This document shows, piece by piece, positions 6,509 through 14,305 of a DNA stretch of 16,845 nt (positions are counted from its first letter, which is position 1; every line of letters starts with the position of its first letter). The DNA is taken from the NCBI GenBank assembly GCA_005879775.1, contig VBJX01000039.1, forward strand, positions 15,352-32,196. Direction: 5' to 3'. The position numbers were made by a program, and so were the translations under genes. The notes beneath the pieces are model-generated. The model was not told where the DNA came from. It saw only the letters and a list, made by a program, of their open reading frames with translations, and searched no databases. This stretch comes from Chloroflexota bacterium. GTDB taxonomy: Bacteria; Chloroflexota; Limnocylindria; QHBO01.

Positions 6509-7426
6509 TCAGCCGCTGACCAGCCACTCCGCGTAGGCCGCAGGATCGAACGGGGCCAGGTCGCGTGCCTCCTCGCCCACTCCGGCGAAGACGATTGGCA
6601 GCTTGAGCCGGTCGGCGATGGCGACCGCCACGCCACCCTTGGCCGTGCCGTCGAGCTTGGCGAGGACGACGCCGGTCACCCCGGCATCGTGGGCGAAGGC
6701 CTCGGCCTGCGCCAGGCCGTTCTGCCCGATCACCGCGTCAAGCACCAGGAGCACGTGGCGTGGCTGGCCAGGCATGCGCCGCTCGATGACGCGGCGGATC
6801 TTGCCCAGCTCGGCCATCAGCTGGGTCTTGTTCTGCAGGCGGCCGGCGGTGTCGACGATCACCACCTCGATCCCACGCGACTCGGCGGCCGCCAGGGCGT
6901 CGAAGGCGACCGCCCCCGGGTCGGCACCGGGGCGCTGGGCAACGACAGGCACCTTCAGCTGCTCTCCCCATAGGCGCAGCTGCTCGGTGGCAGCCGCCCT
7001 GAACGTGTCTGCCGCGGCGAGCAGGACGCCGTGGCCCTCGCCGGAAAGGCGGGCAGCAAGCTTGGCGACGATCGTCGTCTTGCCGGTCCCGTTGACCCCC
7101 ACCACCAGGATCACGGCCGGCGGCGGACCGAGAGCGAACCGACCTGACCCGACCCGATCCAGTCGCTCGCGGATCTCCTCGGTCAGCCCGCTGCGGATCT
7201 CCGCCATCGAGGCGTCGGCGCCGATCCGTGCTCGCGTGGCATCGACCAGCTCGAGCGCAGTCGTGGCACCCACGTCAGCCGCCACGAGGGCTTCCTCCAG
7301 CTCCTCCCAGGTCGCCTCGGAGGGCGTCGGTCCGATGCCCAGGATGCCTCGCAGGCGGCTCCCGAGGCCCCCTGGCGTGGGCCGCAGGCCGAGGCCTCCC
7401 GGCTCCCGCCGAGGGCGGGCCATCAT
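6509..7426 (-). CDS. ftsY: SRP receptor GTPase FtsY
   Basis: FtsY is the membrane-associated receptor for SRP-ribosome complexes; its GTPase pairs with Ffh. The 305-residue product has a short N domain, then GVNGTGKTT (110-118), AADTFRAAATEQL, DTAGRLQNK (192-200) and AKLDGTAKGG (256-265). The acidic A domain of enterobacterial FtsY is missing; instead the first 25 residues are Arg/Gly/Pro-rich, as in compact FtsY proteins. The usual DATTGQNA motif reads DAVIGQNG here, and the usual TKLD reads AKLD. The start ATG at 7426 overlaps the smc stop (ATGA), and a second ATG follows directly, so either may be used. smc-ftsY pairing is typical. Confidence 0.96.
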   Translation of the reverse strand: MMARPRREPGGLGLRPTPGGLGSRLRGILGIGPTPSEATWEELEEALVAADVGATTALELVDATRARIGADASMAEIRSGLTEEIRERLDRVGSGRFALGPPPAVILVVGVNGTGKTTIVAKLAARLSGEGHGVLLAAADTFRAAATEQLRLWGEQLKVPVVAQRPGADPGAVAFDALAAAESRGIEVVIVDTAGRLQNKTQLMAELGKIRRVIERRMPGQPRHVLLVLDAVIGQNGLAQAEAFAHDAGVTGVVLAKLDGTAKGGVAVAIADRLKLPIVFAGVGEEARDLAPFDPAAYAEWLVSG

Positions 7427-10400
7427 CCGACGGCCACCTCCACCGGCAGGTCGGCGAGCCGGAGCGAGAGGATCCGGGAGACGGCCGAGTCGGTCATGGT
7501 CACCCCGTAGATCGTGTCGGCCACTTCGATCGTGGCCCGGTTGTGCGTGATCACCACGAAGTCGGTCTCCTGCGCAAGCTGGCGCAGGGCGTCGGCGAAG
7601 CGACCGATGTTCGCCTCGTCGAGGGCGGCATCGACCTCGTCCAGGATGCAGAAGGGCACCGGGTTGACGCTCAGCATGGCGAAGAGCAGGGCTACTCCGG
7701 TCAGTGCCCGCTCGCCGCCGGAGAGCATCGCCAGGCGCTGGAGCCGCTTGCCGGGCGGGCGCACGGCGATCTCGATCCCCCCCGGCGCCTCACCGTCTTC
7801 GGCGTCATCCATCTGCAGCGAAGCCGAGCCGCCATCAAACAGGAGACGGCAGAACTCGTCGAACTTGGCGCCGATGGCGGCAAAAGCCGAGCCGAAGCGT
7901 GCCGCGATGTCCGACTCGAGCCGTCCGATCAGCTCCTCCGTGGAGCTGATGGCGGCCACCAGGTCCCCCTCCTGGGTAGTGAGCGACTCGAGCCGCGCCG
8001 ACAGCTCCCGGTGCTCCTCGACCGCGAACGGATTGACCGACCCGACTCCCGCCAGCGTGCGCTGCACGCGACGCAGCTCGCCTTCGAGGGCGGCATCGTC
8101 CAGCGATGCCAGGTCCTGCCGGTCCTCCTGCGCCTCGTCCACCTCGCTGGATGCAACTGCGGTTGAGGCATCCTCGACCTCCAGGGAGGCCAGCGCCAGC
8201 TCACGCTCGCGGCCGACGGCGCCGAGGCCCTCGACCAGTCGCGATGCTTCGATCGCCGACGATTGCGCCTCCCGCTCCAGGTCGGCCAGGTCGGTCCCAC
8301 CCTCGGCTCTGGTCCGCTCCAGTCCGAGCAGCTCCGCCCGCCGCCGCTCCCGCTCCTCCTCTGCCCCGCGCTGGGCGATGCTTGCCTCCAGGTCAGCCTC
8401 CGCGGTGGCCGCCAGGGCGCCGCGCGTGGCTCCATCCTCGGCCTGCACGGCGGAGAGAGCCGCGCGCCAGCCGGGCAGCGCCGCTCGCAGGGCCGCGACG
8501 GTGGCAGCCTGGTCAGATCGAGCCTGTTCGAGGGTGCCGGCGCCGTCCGCGGCCTCGGCCGCCGCCCGCGCGGCCAGCCACTCCTCGCGCCGCGTGTCTC
8601 GCTCGGATGACGCCGCCTCGCGGCGCTCGCGCGCATCGGCGGCGCTGGCCATGAGCCGCTCGAGCTGCGCCGAGAAGTCCTCCGTGTCCCGGCCGCCTGG
8701 GCTGACCTCGTTCTCCGCCTTCCGTGCTGCGGCCAGCTCGATCTCCAGCTGCTTGCTGTCACGTTGCGCGCGCGCCAGCGATCCGGCGATCGTCTCCACG
8801 GCGGTCCGCGCCTCGGCGAGGGATCGGCCAGTCTCGGCGGACGCCTGCGCGGCGGCATCGCGGGAGCGATTCGCCTCCGCGAGCGAGGCCCGTGCGCGGG
8901 CTGCCACCTCGGACGCGCCGGCCAGCTGGTCCTCGGCCGCTGCCGCCTCGTCCGCGAGACGGTGATGGCGAGCCGCATGACGCGCCTGCTCGCCTTCCGA
9001 CGTTGCTTGCCGGCCGCGCACGACGATCAGGCCGCGGCCGTCAGCCAGATCGCCTTCGGCGGTCACCGCAGACCAGCCGGGGGGCAGGCGCCGCCAGCCG
9101 GCGATCAGCTTCTCGACACCGGGGGCCACCACCGTTCGCCGCACGAGACGAGGCAGGTTCGGAGCGCCGATCCACTCGGCCAGGGTGCGCGTTGCTCCGA
9201 CTGCGGCCAGCGCCGCATGACGCTGCTCTCCAGCGGCCGCTTCCCCATCGGTCGACAGCTCCTCAACGGCCAGCAGTGTGGCGGCGCCGTCCGCGCCCTC
9301 GAGACGATCGATGAGGTCCCCGTCGCGCCAGAGCAATGCATCCTCCCCCTCTGCCCCGACCACTGCCTCGAGCGCAGCCCATGCCTCGGACGGCGCGTCG
9401 ACGCCATCCAGGGCCGGGCGCCATCCCGCCGCGGAGAGCACGCCGCGCAGCCCACCCTCCGCCGATGAGCGGGCCTGCCATGCCTCCAGCTCGGAGCGCA
9501 GGATCCCCGCCCGCTCCGCCAGCTCTGCGGCCTGGCGGCGTGTCAGGTCGGCGGCTCCCTGCGCCTCGTCGACAGCACGCGACGCGTCCTCAAGCTGCTC
9601 GCCACGCGTGGCGGCCCTCGCGTCGGCCGATGACAGCGCCTCGGTCGCCGGCGCGAGCTCCGCCTGCGCCGCTCGCTCGGCCGCCTGGGCGGCCATCAGC
9701 TCGCGCTCGATCCGCTCTCGCCGAGCATGCGCGCGAGCCAGCAGCTCGTGCTGGCGGGCGGCACCGGCGATCCGCTGGCTGTGGCGCTGGCGAAGCTCGG
9801 CGAGATCCTCTTCGGCGGCCAGCTGGGCGTCGTCGGCGAGCGCCAGGGCGGCGACCGCGGCGCGCCAGCGCTCCTCGGCGTCGCTCGCCGCGGCGCGTGC
9901 AGGGCCGAGGTTCGCTTCCCCGGCCGCCGCTTCGCCTCCGGCCCCGTCGTTCATTCCGGCCTCGAGCTCCGCCTCGGCGGTCGCTATCTGCGCCGTCAGC
10001 TCGCCGACGCGTCGCGAGATGGACTCCGCCCTGGCCTCGGCTCGGATCAGCGCCTCGCGGCTTTCGGCGCGTCGTTCGCCCGCTGCCCGCGCGGCGGCCT
10101 CGGCTGCCCAGTAGCCCTGCTCGGCGGCCCCCAGGGCTGCTCTGCCGGCCGCGTCCTCGGCGCGCCTCGCCTCCAGCGCGGCCTCCGCAGCCGCAGCGCG
10201 ACGGCTGGCCTCGCCGAGGGCGGTCCGGGCCGCCAGCTCGCGGCGGCGATGGCTCTCGATCACGATGCGGCGCGCGCGGCGTCGAAGGAGGTCGTGCTCC
10301 TGCTGGTGCTGGGCCTGCAGGGCGAGGCGCCGAACCTGTGGCTTCAGCTCGCCGACCAGGTCGGCCACCCGCGACAGGTTCGCGCGCGCGGCCGCCAGGC

Positions 10401-10941
10401 GCCCGAGCGACTCGTTCTTGCGCACCTGCAGGTTCTTCACCCCCGCCGCCTCCTCGAAGAGCTGCCGTCGTTCATCGGGCCGCAGCGAGAGGGCCGCGTC
10501 GACCGTTCCTTGCCCGACCACCACCAGCTCGTTCGCTCCCAGCCGGCCCGCGGCGAGCAGCTCGACAACGTCGCGCAGGCGCGCGCGCGACCCGTTGACC
10601 AGGTACTCGGTCTCCCCCGAGCGGTAGGCTCGCCGGCCGATCGACACCTCCTCGAACTCGATCGGCAGCCAGCGATCGTGGTTGTCCAGGGTCAGGATCG
10701 CCTCGGCCATCCCCTGTGGCTTGCGCGCCTGACTCCCGGCGAAGATGACGTCGTCTGCGCGGCGCGTGCGCAGGGAGCGGTTCGATTGCTCCCCCAGGAC
10801 CCAACGCACGGCATCGGCCATGTTGCTCTTGCCCGATCCATTGGGCCCGATAACCGCGTTCACTCCGCGCTCGAAGACAAAGCGGGTCGGATCGGCGAAG
10901 GTCTTGAAGCCGTGAAGGCGCAGCTCCTTGAGGCGCGTCAT
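7423..10941 (-). CDS. smc: Chromosome segregation protein SMC
   Basis: SMC forms a ring ATPase that extrudes and organises chromosomal DNA with ScpA/ScpB. The 1172-residue length is close to the roughly 1190 expected. The N-terminal head has KELRLHGFKTFADP and Walker A GPNGSGKS (32-39). A Q-rich signature VVGQGTVDAAL and FEEAAGV follow, then a very Ala/Glu/Arg-rich coiled coil, a hinge (about 495-642) and a second coiled coil. The C-terminal head has LSGGE (1073-1077), Walker B FCILDEVDAALD (1097-1108) and the switch His in THNR (1133). The start ATG at 10941 overlaps the rnc stop as ATGA; an open frame extends further upstream but is inside rnc. The hinge's glycine-rich motif is divergent. 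ScpA and ScpB are not in the window. Confidence 0.97.
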   Translation of the reverse strand: MTRLKELRLHGFKTFADPTRFVFERGVNAVIGPNGSGKSNMADAVRWVLGEQSNRSLRTRRADDVIFAGSQARKPQGMAEAILTLDNHDRWLPIEFEEVSIGRRAYRSGETEYLVNGSRARLRDVVELLAAGRLGANELVVVGQGTVDAALSLRPDERRQLFEEAAGVKNLQVRKNESLGRLAAARANLSRVADLVGELKPQVRRLALQAQHQQEHDLLRRRARRIVIESHRRRELAARTALGEASRRAAAAEAALEARRAEDAAGRAALGAAEQGYWAAEAAARAAGERRAESREALIRAEARAESISRRVGELTAQIATAEAELEAGMNDGAGGEAAAGEANLGPARAAASDAEERWRAAVAALALADDAQLAAEEDLAELRQRHSQRIAGAARQHELLARAHARRERIERELMAAQAAERAAQAELAPATEALSSADARAATRGEQLEDASRAVDEAQGAADLTRRQAAELAERAGILRSELEAWQARSSAEGGLRGVLSAAGWRPALDGVDAPSEAWAALEAVVGAEGEDALLWRDGDLIDRLEGADGAATLLAVEELSTDGEAAAGEQRHAALAAVGATRTLAEWIGAPNLPRLVRRTVVAPGVEKLIAGWRRLPPGWSAVTAEGDLADGRGLIVVRGRQATSEGEQARHAARHHRLADEAAAAEDQLAGASEVAARARASLAEANRSRDAAAQASAETGRSLAEARTAVETIAGSLARAQRDSKQLEIELAAARKAENEVSPGGRDTEDFSAQLERLMASAADARERREAASSERDTRREEWLAARAAAEAADGAGTLEQARSDQAATVAALRAALPGWRAALSAVQAEDGATRGALAATAEADLEASIAQRGAEEERERRRAELLGLERTRAEGGTDLADLEREAQSSAIEASRLVEGLGAVGRERELALASLEVEDASTAVASSEVDEAQEDRQDLASLDDAALEGELRRVQRTLAGVGSVNPFAVEEHRELSARLESLTTQEGDLVAAISSTEELIGRLESDIAARFGSAFAAIGAKFDEFCRLLFDGGSASLQMDDAEDGEAPGGIEIAVRPPGKRLQRLAMLSGGERALTGVALLFAMLSVNPVPFCILDEVDAALDEANIGRFADALRQLAQETDFVVITHNRATIEVADTIYGVTMTDSAVSRILSLRLADLPVEVAVG

Positions 10942-11684
10942 CCTCGCCGGCCCCCACGCTTCACGGGGGCGGGCGTGGGCGGCTCCGGTTCCGTGAGGAG
11001 ACCCGCGAGAGCGGAGGCCGCAGCCTGATCCTCCGCCCGCTGGCGGCTGGATCCCTCGCCCACCGCCAGCCGCTCGCCATCGGCCACCGCCGCCACTGAG
11101 AAGGTCTGGGCGTGGGGCGGTCCGGTGGTCGAGAGGAGCACGTAATGAGGCTTGCGATGCTGTCGCGCCTGCATCCACTCCTGGAGCCGGCTCTTCGCCG
11201 ACTTCGGCGGCTCGCCCGCTCCGGTCTGGTCGAGCTGAGCGGCGAAGAGGCGCCGTAGCCAGCCGCGGGTGGTGGTGATCCCCTCCGACAGGAAGATGGC
11301 CCCCGCCACCGCCTCGAAGGTGGCCGCCAGCAGCGATGGGCGGGCGGCGCCCCCGGCGTCGGCCTCGCCCCGGCCGAGGAGGAGGTATCGGTCCAGTCCG
11401 ACCTGGATGGCGATCGCCGCCAGGGCATCGCGGTTCACGAGCGCGGCACGCCGCGCAGTCAGGAAGCCTTCGTCCTCGTTCGGGTAACGCTCGTAGAGGA
11501 GGCGGCTGACGATCAGCCCGATGACGGCGTCGCCAAGGAACTCGAGGCGCTCATTGTGGCCGGCCACGGCACCGGCATTCTCGTTGTAGTACGAGCTGTG
11601 GACGAACGCCTGGTGGATGGTCTCGGGGTGGCGGAGAACGATGCCGAGTTGAGCACCCAGCTCGTCGAGGCTCGCAGTGGCCAT
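10938..11684 (-). CDS. rnc: Ribonuclease III
   Basis: RNase III cuts double-stranded RNA, including rRNA precursors. The 248-residue product has the nuclease domain signature HNERLEFLGDAV (43-54, with the catalytic Glu45 and Asp52), the helix ATFEAVAGAIFL (121-132) and a double-stranded RNA-binding domain at about 160-230 (SAKSRLQEWMQ to QAAASALAGLL). The position usually occupied by an active-site Asp (Asp114 in E. coli) is Ala121 here, while the partner Glu124 is kept. A Pro-rich then Arg/Gly basic tail closes the protein. ATG at 11684 is chosen because upstream in-frame codons lie in acpP and are not conserved; a G-run precedes it. The gap to acpP is 13 bases. Confidence 0.95.
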   Translation of the reverse strand: MATASLDELGAQLGIVLRHPETIHQAFVHSSYYNENAGAVAGHNERLEFLGDAVIGLIVSRLLYERYPNEDEGFLTARRAALVNRDALAAIAIQVGLDRYLLLGRGEADAGGAARPSLLAATFEAVAGAIFLSEGITTTRGWLRRLFAAQLDQTGAGEPPKSAKSRLQEWMQARQHRKPHYVLLSTTGPPHAQTFSVAAVADGERLAVGEGSSRQRAEDQAAASALAGLLTEPEPPTPAPVKRGGRRG

Positions 11685-11697
11685 GACCCCCGTTTCG

Positions 11698-11940
11698 CTA
11701 CTGCTGGTGCTCCTCGATGAAGTCGACGGCGTCCTGGACCTTCTGGATCTTCTCGGCATCCTCGTCCGAGATCTCCATGCCGAACTCTTCCTCGAGGCTC
11801 ATGATCAGCTCGACCAGGTCGAGGGAGTCGGCGTTGAGGTCCTCGACGAACGAGGCCTGGGGGGTGACCTCCTCTTCGTCGACGCCAAGCTGTTCGACGA
11901 TGAGCTTCTTCAATCGGTCGAATGTGGTTCCGTCGGTCAC
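11698..11940 (-). CDS. acpP: Acyl carrier protein
   Basis: ACP carries growing fatty acyl chains on a 4'-phosphopantetheine arm. The 80-residue acidic product has the attachment site in NADSLDLVEL (Ser39), LGVDEEEVTPQASFVEDL before it, and FGMEISDEDAEKI after it, exactly as in bacterial ACPs. The start is GTG at 11940, with GGAGGAG 7 bases upstream inside the end of nusB. The gap to the nusB stop is 2 bases. It precedes rnc, a linkage also found in Bacillus and E. coli regions, and lies near plsX, which uses acyl-ACP. Confidence 0.97.
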   Translation of the reverse strand: MTDGTTFDRLKKLIVEQLGVDEEEVTPQASFVEDLNADSLDLVELIMSLEEEFGMEISDEDAEKIQKVQDAVDFIEEHQQ

Positions 11941-11942
11941 CG

Positions 11943-12386
11943 TCAGGCTCCTCCACCCGATGCTCTAGCAACGCTCCCGAGGACGCCATTCACCAGGCGG
12001 CGAGCCGCGTCTCCGGCGTACGTCCGGGCGAGGGAAACGGCGTCGTGGATCGCTTCCCCGCTCGAGGTCGCGGCGGAGTATAGCACCTCCCATAGGGCGC
12101 TCCGCAGGATCGTGCGCTCGACCCGACCGAGCTCGCTGACGGGGATGGCGGGCGCCAAAATTGCGATCCGGGCGTCCAGTTCGGCACGCCTGGAAACGAC
12201 CCCGTCGACGATGGCGCGAGCATGGGCCAGGACCTCCGGGCTGATCCCTCGCTCATCGGCCAGGCGGGCCAGAGCCTCGGGGGCATGCGCCGGGCGGAAC
12301 TCGTCCTCGAACAGCGCCAGGAGCGCCAGTCGGCGCGCCTGCAACCCGGGTCCCGCTGGACCTGGGCGGCGCTGCCGGCTCGCCAC
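11943..12386 (-). CDS. nusB: Transcription antitermination factor NusB
   Basis: NusB with S10 binds boxA RNA and prevents premature termination in rRNA operons. The 147-residue product fits the all-helical family: ARRLALLALFEDEF near the start, ELGRVERTILRSALWEVLYS in the middle, and SGEAIHDAVSLARTYAGD followed by RRLVNGVLGSVAR at the end. The first 16 residues are Arg/Pro/Gly-rich and not family-conserved, so the true start could be a little downstream. GTG at 12386 lies 5 bases after the plsX stop. Finding nusB between plsX and acpP, where fab genes often lie, is unusual. A candidate internal promoter overlaps codons for VLYSA. Confidence 0.93.
   Translation of the reverse strand: MASRQRRPGPAGPGLQARRLALLALFEDEFRPAHAPEALARLADERGISPEVLAHARAIVDGVVSRRAELDARIAILAPAIPVSELGRVERTILRSALWEVLYSAATSSGEAIHDAVSLARTYAGDAARRLVNGVLGSVARASGGGA
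12077..12085 (-). promoter_or_regulatory. Candidate extended -10 element inside nusB, upstream of acpP
   Basis: On the minus strand TGC followed by TATACT forms an extended -10. It lies about 140 bases upstream of the acpP start codon and could boost acpP-rnc-smc expression. The 14 bases around it are identical to the rplS promoter region. No good -35 is visible (extended -10 promoters can do without one). It uses a CTA leucine codon, rare in such GC-rich DNA. It could still be coding coincidence. Confidence 0.3.
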
Positions 12387-12391
12387 CCTGG

Positions 12392-13465
12392 TCAGGCCTC
12401 GGCTCCGGGACCGGCGATGAGCGGCTCGGTTCCACCGGCGACCAGCTCTCCCGTGTCACGCCGGGCGAAGGCGGGGTGGCGTCGCGTCCAGTCGGCGATC
12501 ATCTGCGGGACGTGGGCGGCGGCGGCCTCCGAGGCCACCCGCATGGCGTGCTCGATCATGCGTGAGCGCGCCCGGCCATGGGTCACGATGCTCACTCCCC
12601 GCACGCCGAGGAGTGGCGCTCCACCGTAGCGCTCGTAGTCGAAGCGATGCTTCATGCGGTCGAAGCCCGGCTTGAGCGCCAGCAGCGCCACCGGCGCGAC
12701 GGGACCCTGCTGCAGGTCGGTGCGCAGCGAGCGGAAGATGTAGCTGGTCAGCCCCTCGAAGAACTTGATCACCACGTTGCCCACGAACCCGTCGCAGACG
12801 ACGACGTCGGCCGCGTGACCGATCAGGTCGTTCCCCTCGACGTTCCCCACGAAGTTCAGGTCGAGCTCGCTCAGGCGCCGATACGCCTCGCGCGCCAGCG
12901 CATCGCCCTTCTCGACCTCCTCGCCGATGTTCAGCAGGCCGATGCGGGGCCTTGGCACCTTGAGCACCTGCTCGGCGTAGATCGAGCCCATCACCGCGAA
13001 ATGGACCAGGTTGGTGGCATCCGAGTCGACGTTGGCCCCCACGTCGAGCAGCATGATCGGTCCGGTGGCGGTCACCAGGTGCGCGCCCAGCGCCGGGCGG
13101 TCGATCCCGTCGATGCGCCCCAGGCGGAAGATGGCGGCCGCCATGGTCGCACCCGTCGAGCCGGCGCTCACCACCGCGTCGGCCCTGCTGTCGCGGACGA
13201 GGTCGGTGGCCACCCGGATCGAGGCGCGGCGCTTGGCACGCAGGGCAGGAGCCGGATGCTCCTCCATCCCGATCACTTCTGGGCCATCGACGAAGCTGAC
13301 ACTGGCGGGGTGGCCGTGGCCGTACTCGGCGATCTCCGCCTCGATGCGCGGCAGGTCGCCGACCAGGATCACCTCATCGGCGTGCGAGGCCGCGTAGTTG
13401 ATCGCGCCGCGCACCACCTCGCGCGGAGCGTAATCGCCGCCCATCGCGTCGACCGCGATCCGCAT
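12392..13465 (-). CDS. plsX: Phosphate acyltransferase PlsX
   Basis: PlsX converts acyl-ACP and phosphate into acyl-phosphate, the donor for the first acylation of glycerol-3-phosphate in membrane lipid synthesis. The 357-residue product shows the N-terminal MRIAVDAMGGDYAP, SAGSTGATMAAA (about residues 101-112), LLDVGANVDS, LLNIGEEVEKG, GNVEGNDL, CDGFVGNVVIK and the late YGGAPLLGVRGVSIVTHG. Residues after about 335 are not conserved. ATG at 13465 is 14 bases past the rpmF stop. rpmF-plsX linkage is very common and suggests joint control of ribosome and lipid synthesis. Confidence 0.97.
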   Translation of the reverse strand: MRIAVDAMGGDYAPREVVRGAINYAASHADEVILVGDLPRIEAEIAEYGHGHPASVSFVDGPEVIGMEEHPAPALRAKRRASIRVATDLVRDSRADAVVSAGSTGATMAAAIFRLGRIDGIDRPALGAHLVTATGPIMLLDVGANVDSDATNLVHFAVMGSIYAEQVLKVPRPRIGLLNIGEEVEKGDALAREAYRRLSELDLNFVGNVEGNDLIGHAADVVVCDGFVGNVVIKFFEGLTSYIFRSLRTDLQQGPVAPVALLALKPGFDRMKHRFDYERYGGAPLLGVRGVSIVTHGRARSRMIEHAMRVASEAAAAHVPQMIADWTRRHPAFARRDTGELVAGGTEPLIAGPGAEA

Positions 13466-13479
13466 CGGCGGCGATCCTC

Positions 13480-13683
13480 TCAGCGCTGGCCGTCGGCCGG
13501 CGTGGTGGGCTCGACGGGGAAGACCTCGCGGCCGTTGTAGTAGCCGCAGGTCGGGCAGACGTGGTGTGCCCGCTTCAGCTCATGGCAATGCGAGCACTCC
13601 ACCAGCGGCGGGGCGCCGATCGCCAGGTGAGCCCGCCGCTCGCCCTGGCGCGCCTTGGATACCTTTCGCTTGGGGACGCCCAC
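13480..13683 (-). CDS. rpmF: 50S ribosomal protein L32 (bL32), zinc-ribbon form
   Basis: L32 is a small protein of the large subunit. The 67-residue product begins GVPKRKVSKARQGERRAH, the family signature, and carries a CxxC-CxxC zinc ribbon (CSHCHE and CPTCGYY), so it is the zinc-binding form rather than the cysteine-free paralogue used under zinc starvation. The C-terminus (VEPTTPADGQR) adds a short tail. The GTG at 13683 is chosen because it aligns with the family start and follows GAGGAG by 6 bases; the open frame continues upstream but only as antisense-like Arg/Ser sequence. A -10 box lies 37 bases upstream. Confidence 0.95.
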   Translation of the reverse strand: MGVPKRKVSKARQGERRAHLAIGAPPLVECSHCHELKRAHHVCPTCGYYNGREVFPVEPTTPADGQR

Positions 13684-13719
13684 GCGTGACTCCTCGTTCG
13701 AGATCGATGGGAACGTCGC

Positions 13720-13749
13720 AGTATAACGGGCCGAGCCTGACGGTCGCCA
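13720..13749 (-). promoter_or_regulatory. Candidate promoter for rpmF-plsX and the following genes
   Basis: TATACT on the minus strand (13720-13725) lies in the 73-base gap between DUF177 and rpmF, about 37 bases from the L32 start. The -35 region is poor (TGGCGA at an 18-base spacing, only half matching consensus), so strength is uncertain. The AT-rich patch is conspicuous here. Confidence 0.4.
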
Positions 13750-13756
13750 GACGAGC

Positions 13757-14305
13757 TCAGTCGGAGGCCTGGTCGTCCTCGGGAGCGAGGAGCTGGGCCA
13801 GCACCGCCAATCGTGGGTCGGGCTCATCGACCTGGCAGGAGCAACTGCCGACGTCCATGTGACGGCCGCAGCCGGGGCAGAGCCCCGGACAGTCCGGGCG
13901 GCAGAGCGGATGCATCGGCTCGCTGAGCGCCAGCTCATCGTGCAGGACCGGGCCGAGGTCAATCGCATGCCGTGCGTCGATCGCCAGCGCCGCCTCATCG
14001 GCTGATGGGGCGGGCAGCGGCGTGCCCGAGATCGGGTCGACGCTGGGCAGGAACTCCTCGGCGACCTGGACGCGGACCTCCTCGACGAACGGGTCGAGGC
14101 AGCGCGCACAGGTGCGCCGCAGCGCGGCATCGATGCTGCCGCGCAGCAGGATGCCGCGGTTGGTGCGGAGCAGGCGCAGGGTCCCGTCGAGGGGACCGGC
14201 GAGCTCGAGGTCGGCGCCGAGCGCCAGGTAGCGGTCGCGGAGCCGAACCTCGCGCGCCGCCCCGGGCGCCTCCCGGAGCAGGCCCGCAACGTTCAGCAGA
14301 GTCAT
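13757..14305 (-). CDS. DUF177 (YceD) family protein, cysteine-rich
   Basis: The 182-residue product belongs to the DUF177/YceD family, which almost always sits before rpmF and is linked to 23S rRNA maturation in other organisms and plants. It has the CARC motif (Cys66, Cys69) after LRGSIDAALRRT, the DPFVEEVRVQVAEEFLP segment, and a C-terminal zinc-ribbon-like cluster CRPDCPGLCPGCG (135-147) with two more cysteines (155, 157). Start ATG at 14305 overlaps the stop of the upstream coiled-coil gene as ATGA, indicating coupling. The family call is good; the precise function here is inferred from family and position. Confidence 0.88.
   Translation of the reverse strand: MTLLNVAGLLREAPGAAREVRLRDRYLALGADLELAGPLDGTLRLLRTNRGILLRGSIDAALRRTCARCLDPFVEEVRVQVAEEFLPSVDPISGTPLPAPSADEAALAIDARHAIDLGPVLHDELALSEPMHPLCRPDCPGLCPGCGRHMDVGSCSCQVDEPDPRLAVLAQLLAPEDDQASD

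Noticed and set aside
7514..11028. Several long plus-strand open frames opposite smc
   Set aside because: They give Ser/Arg/Ala-rich sequence with no motifs, while the minus strand encodes a full SMC with all ATPase signatures. They are shadows of biased codon use.
10941..11178. Upstream extension of the smc open frame
   Set aside because: The extra 79 codons lie within rnc and do not resemble SMC. The ATG at 10941 begins with the conserved KELRLHGFKTF and overlaps the rnc stop by 4 bases.
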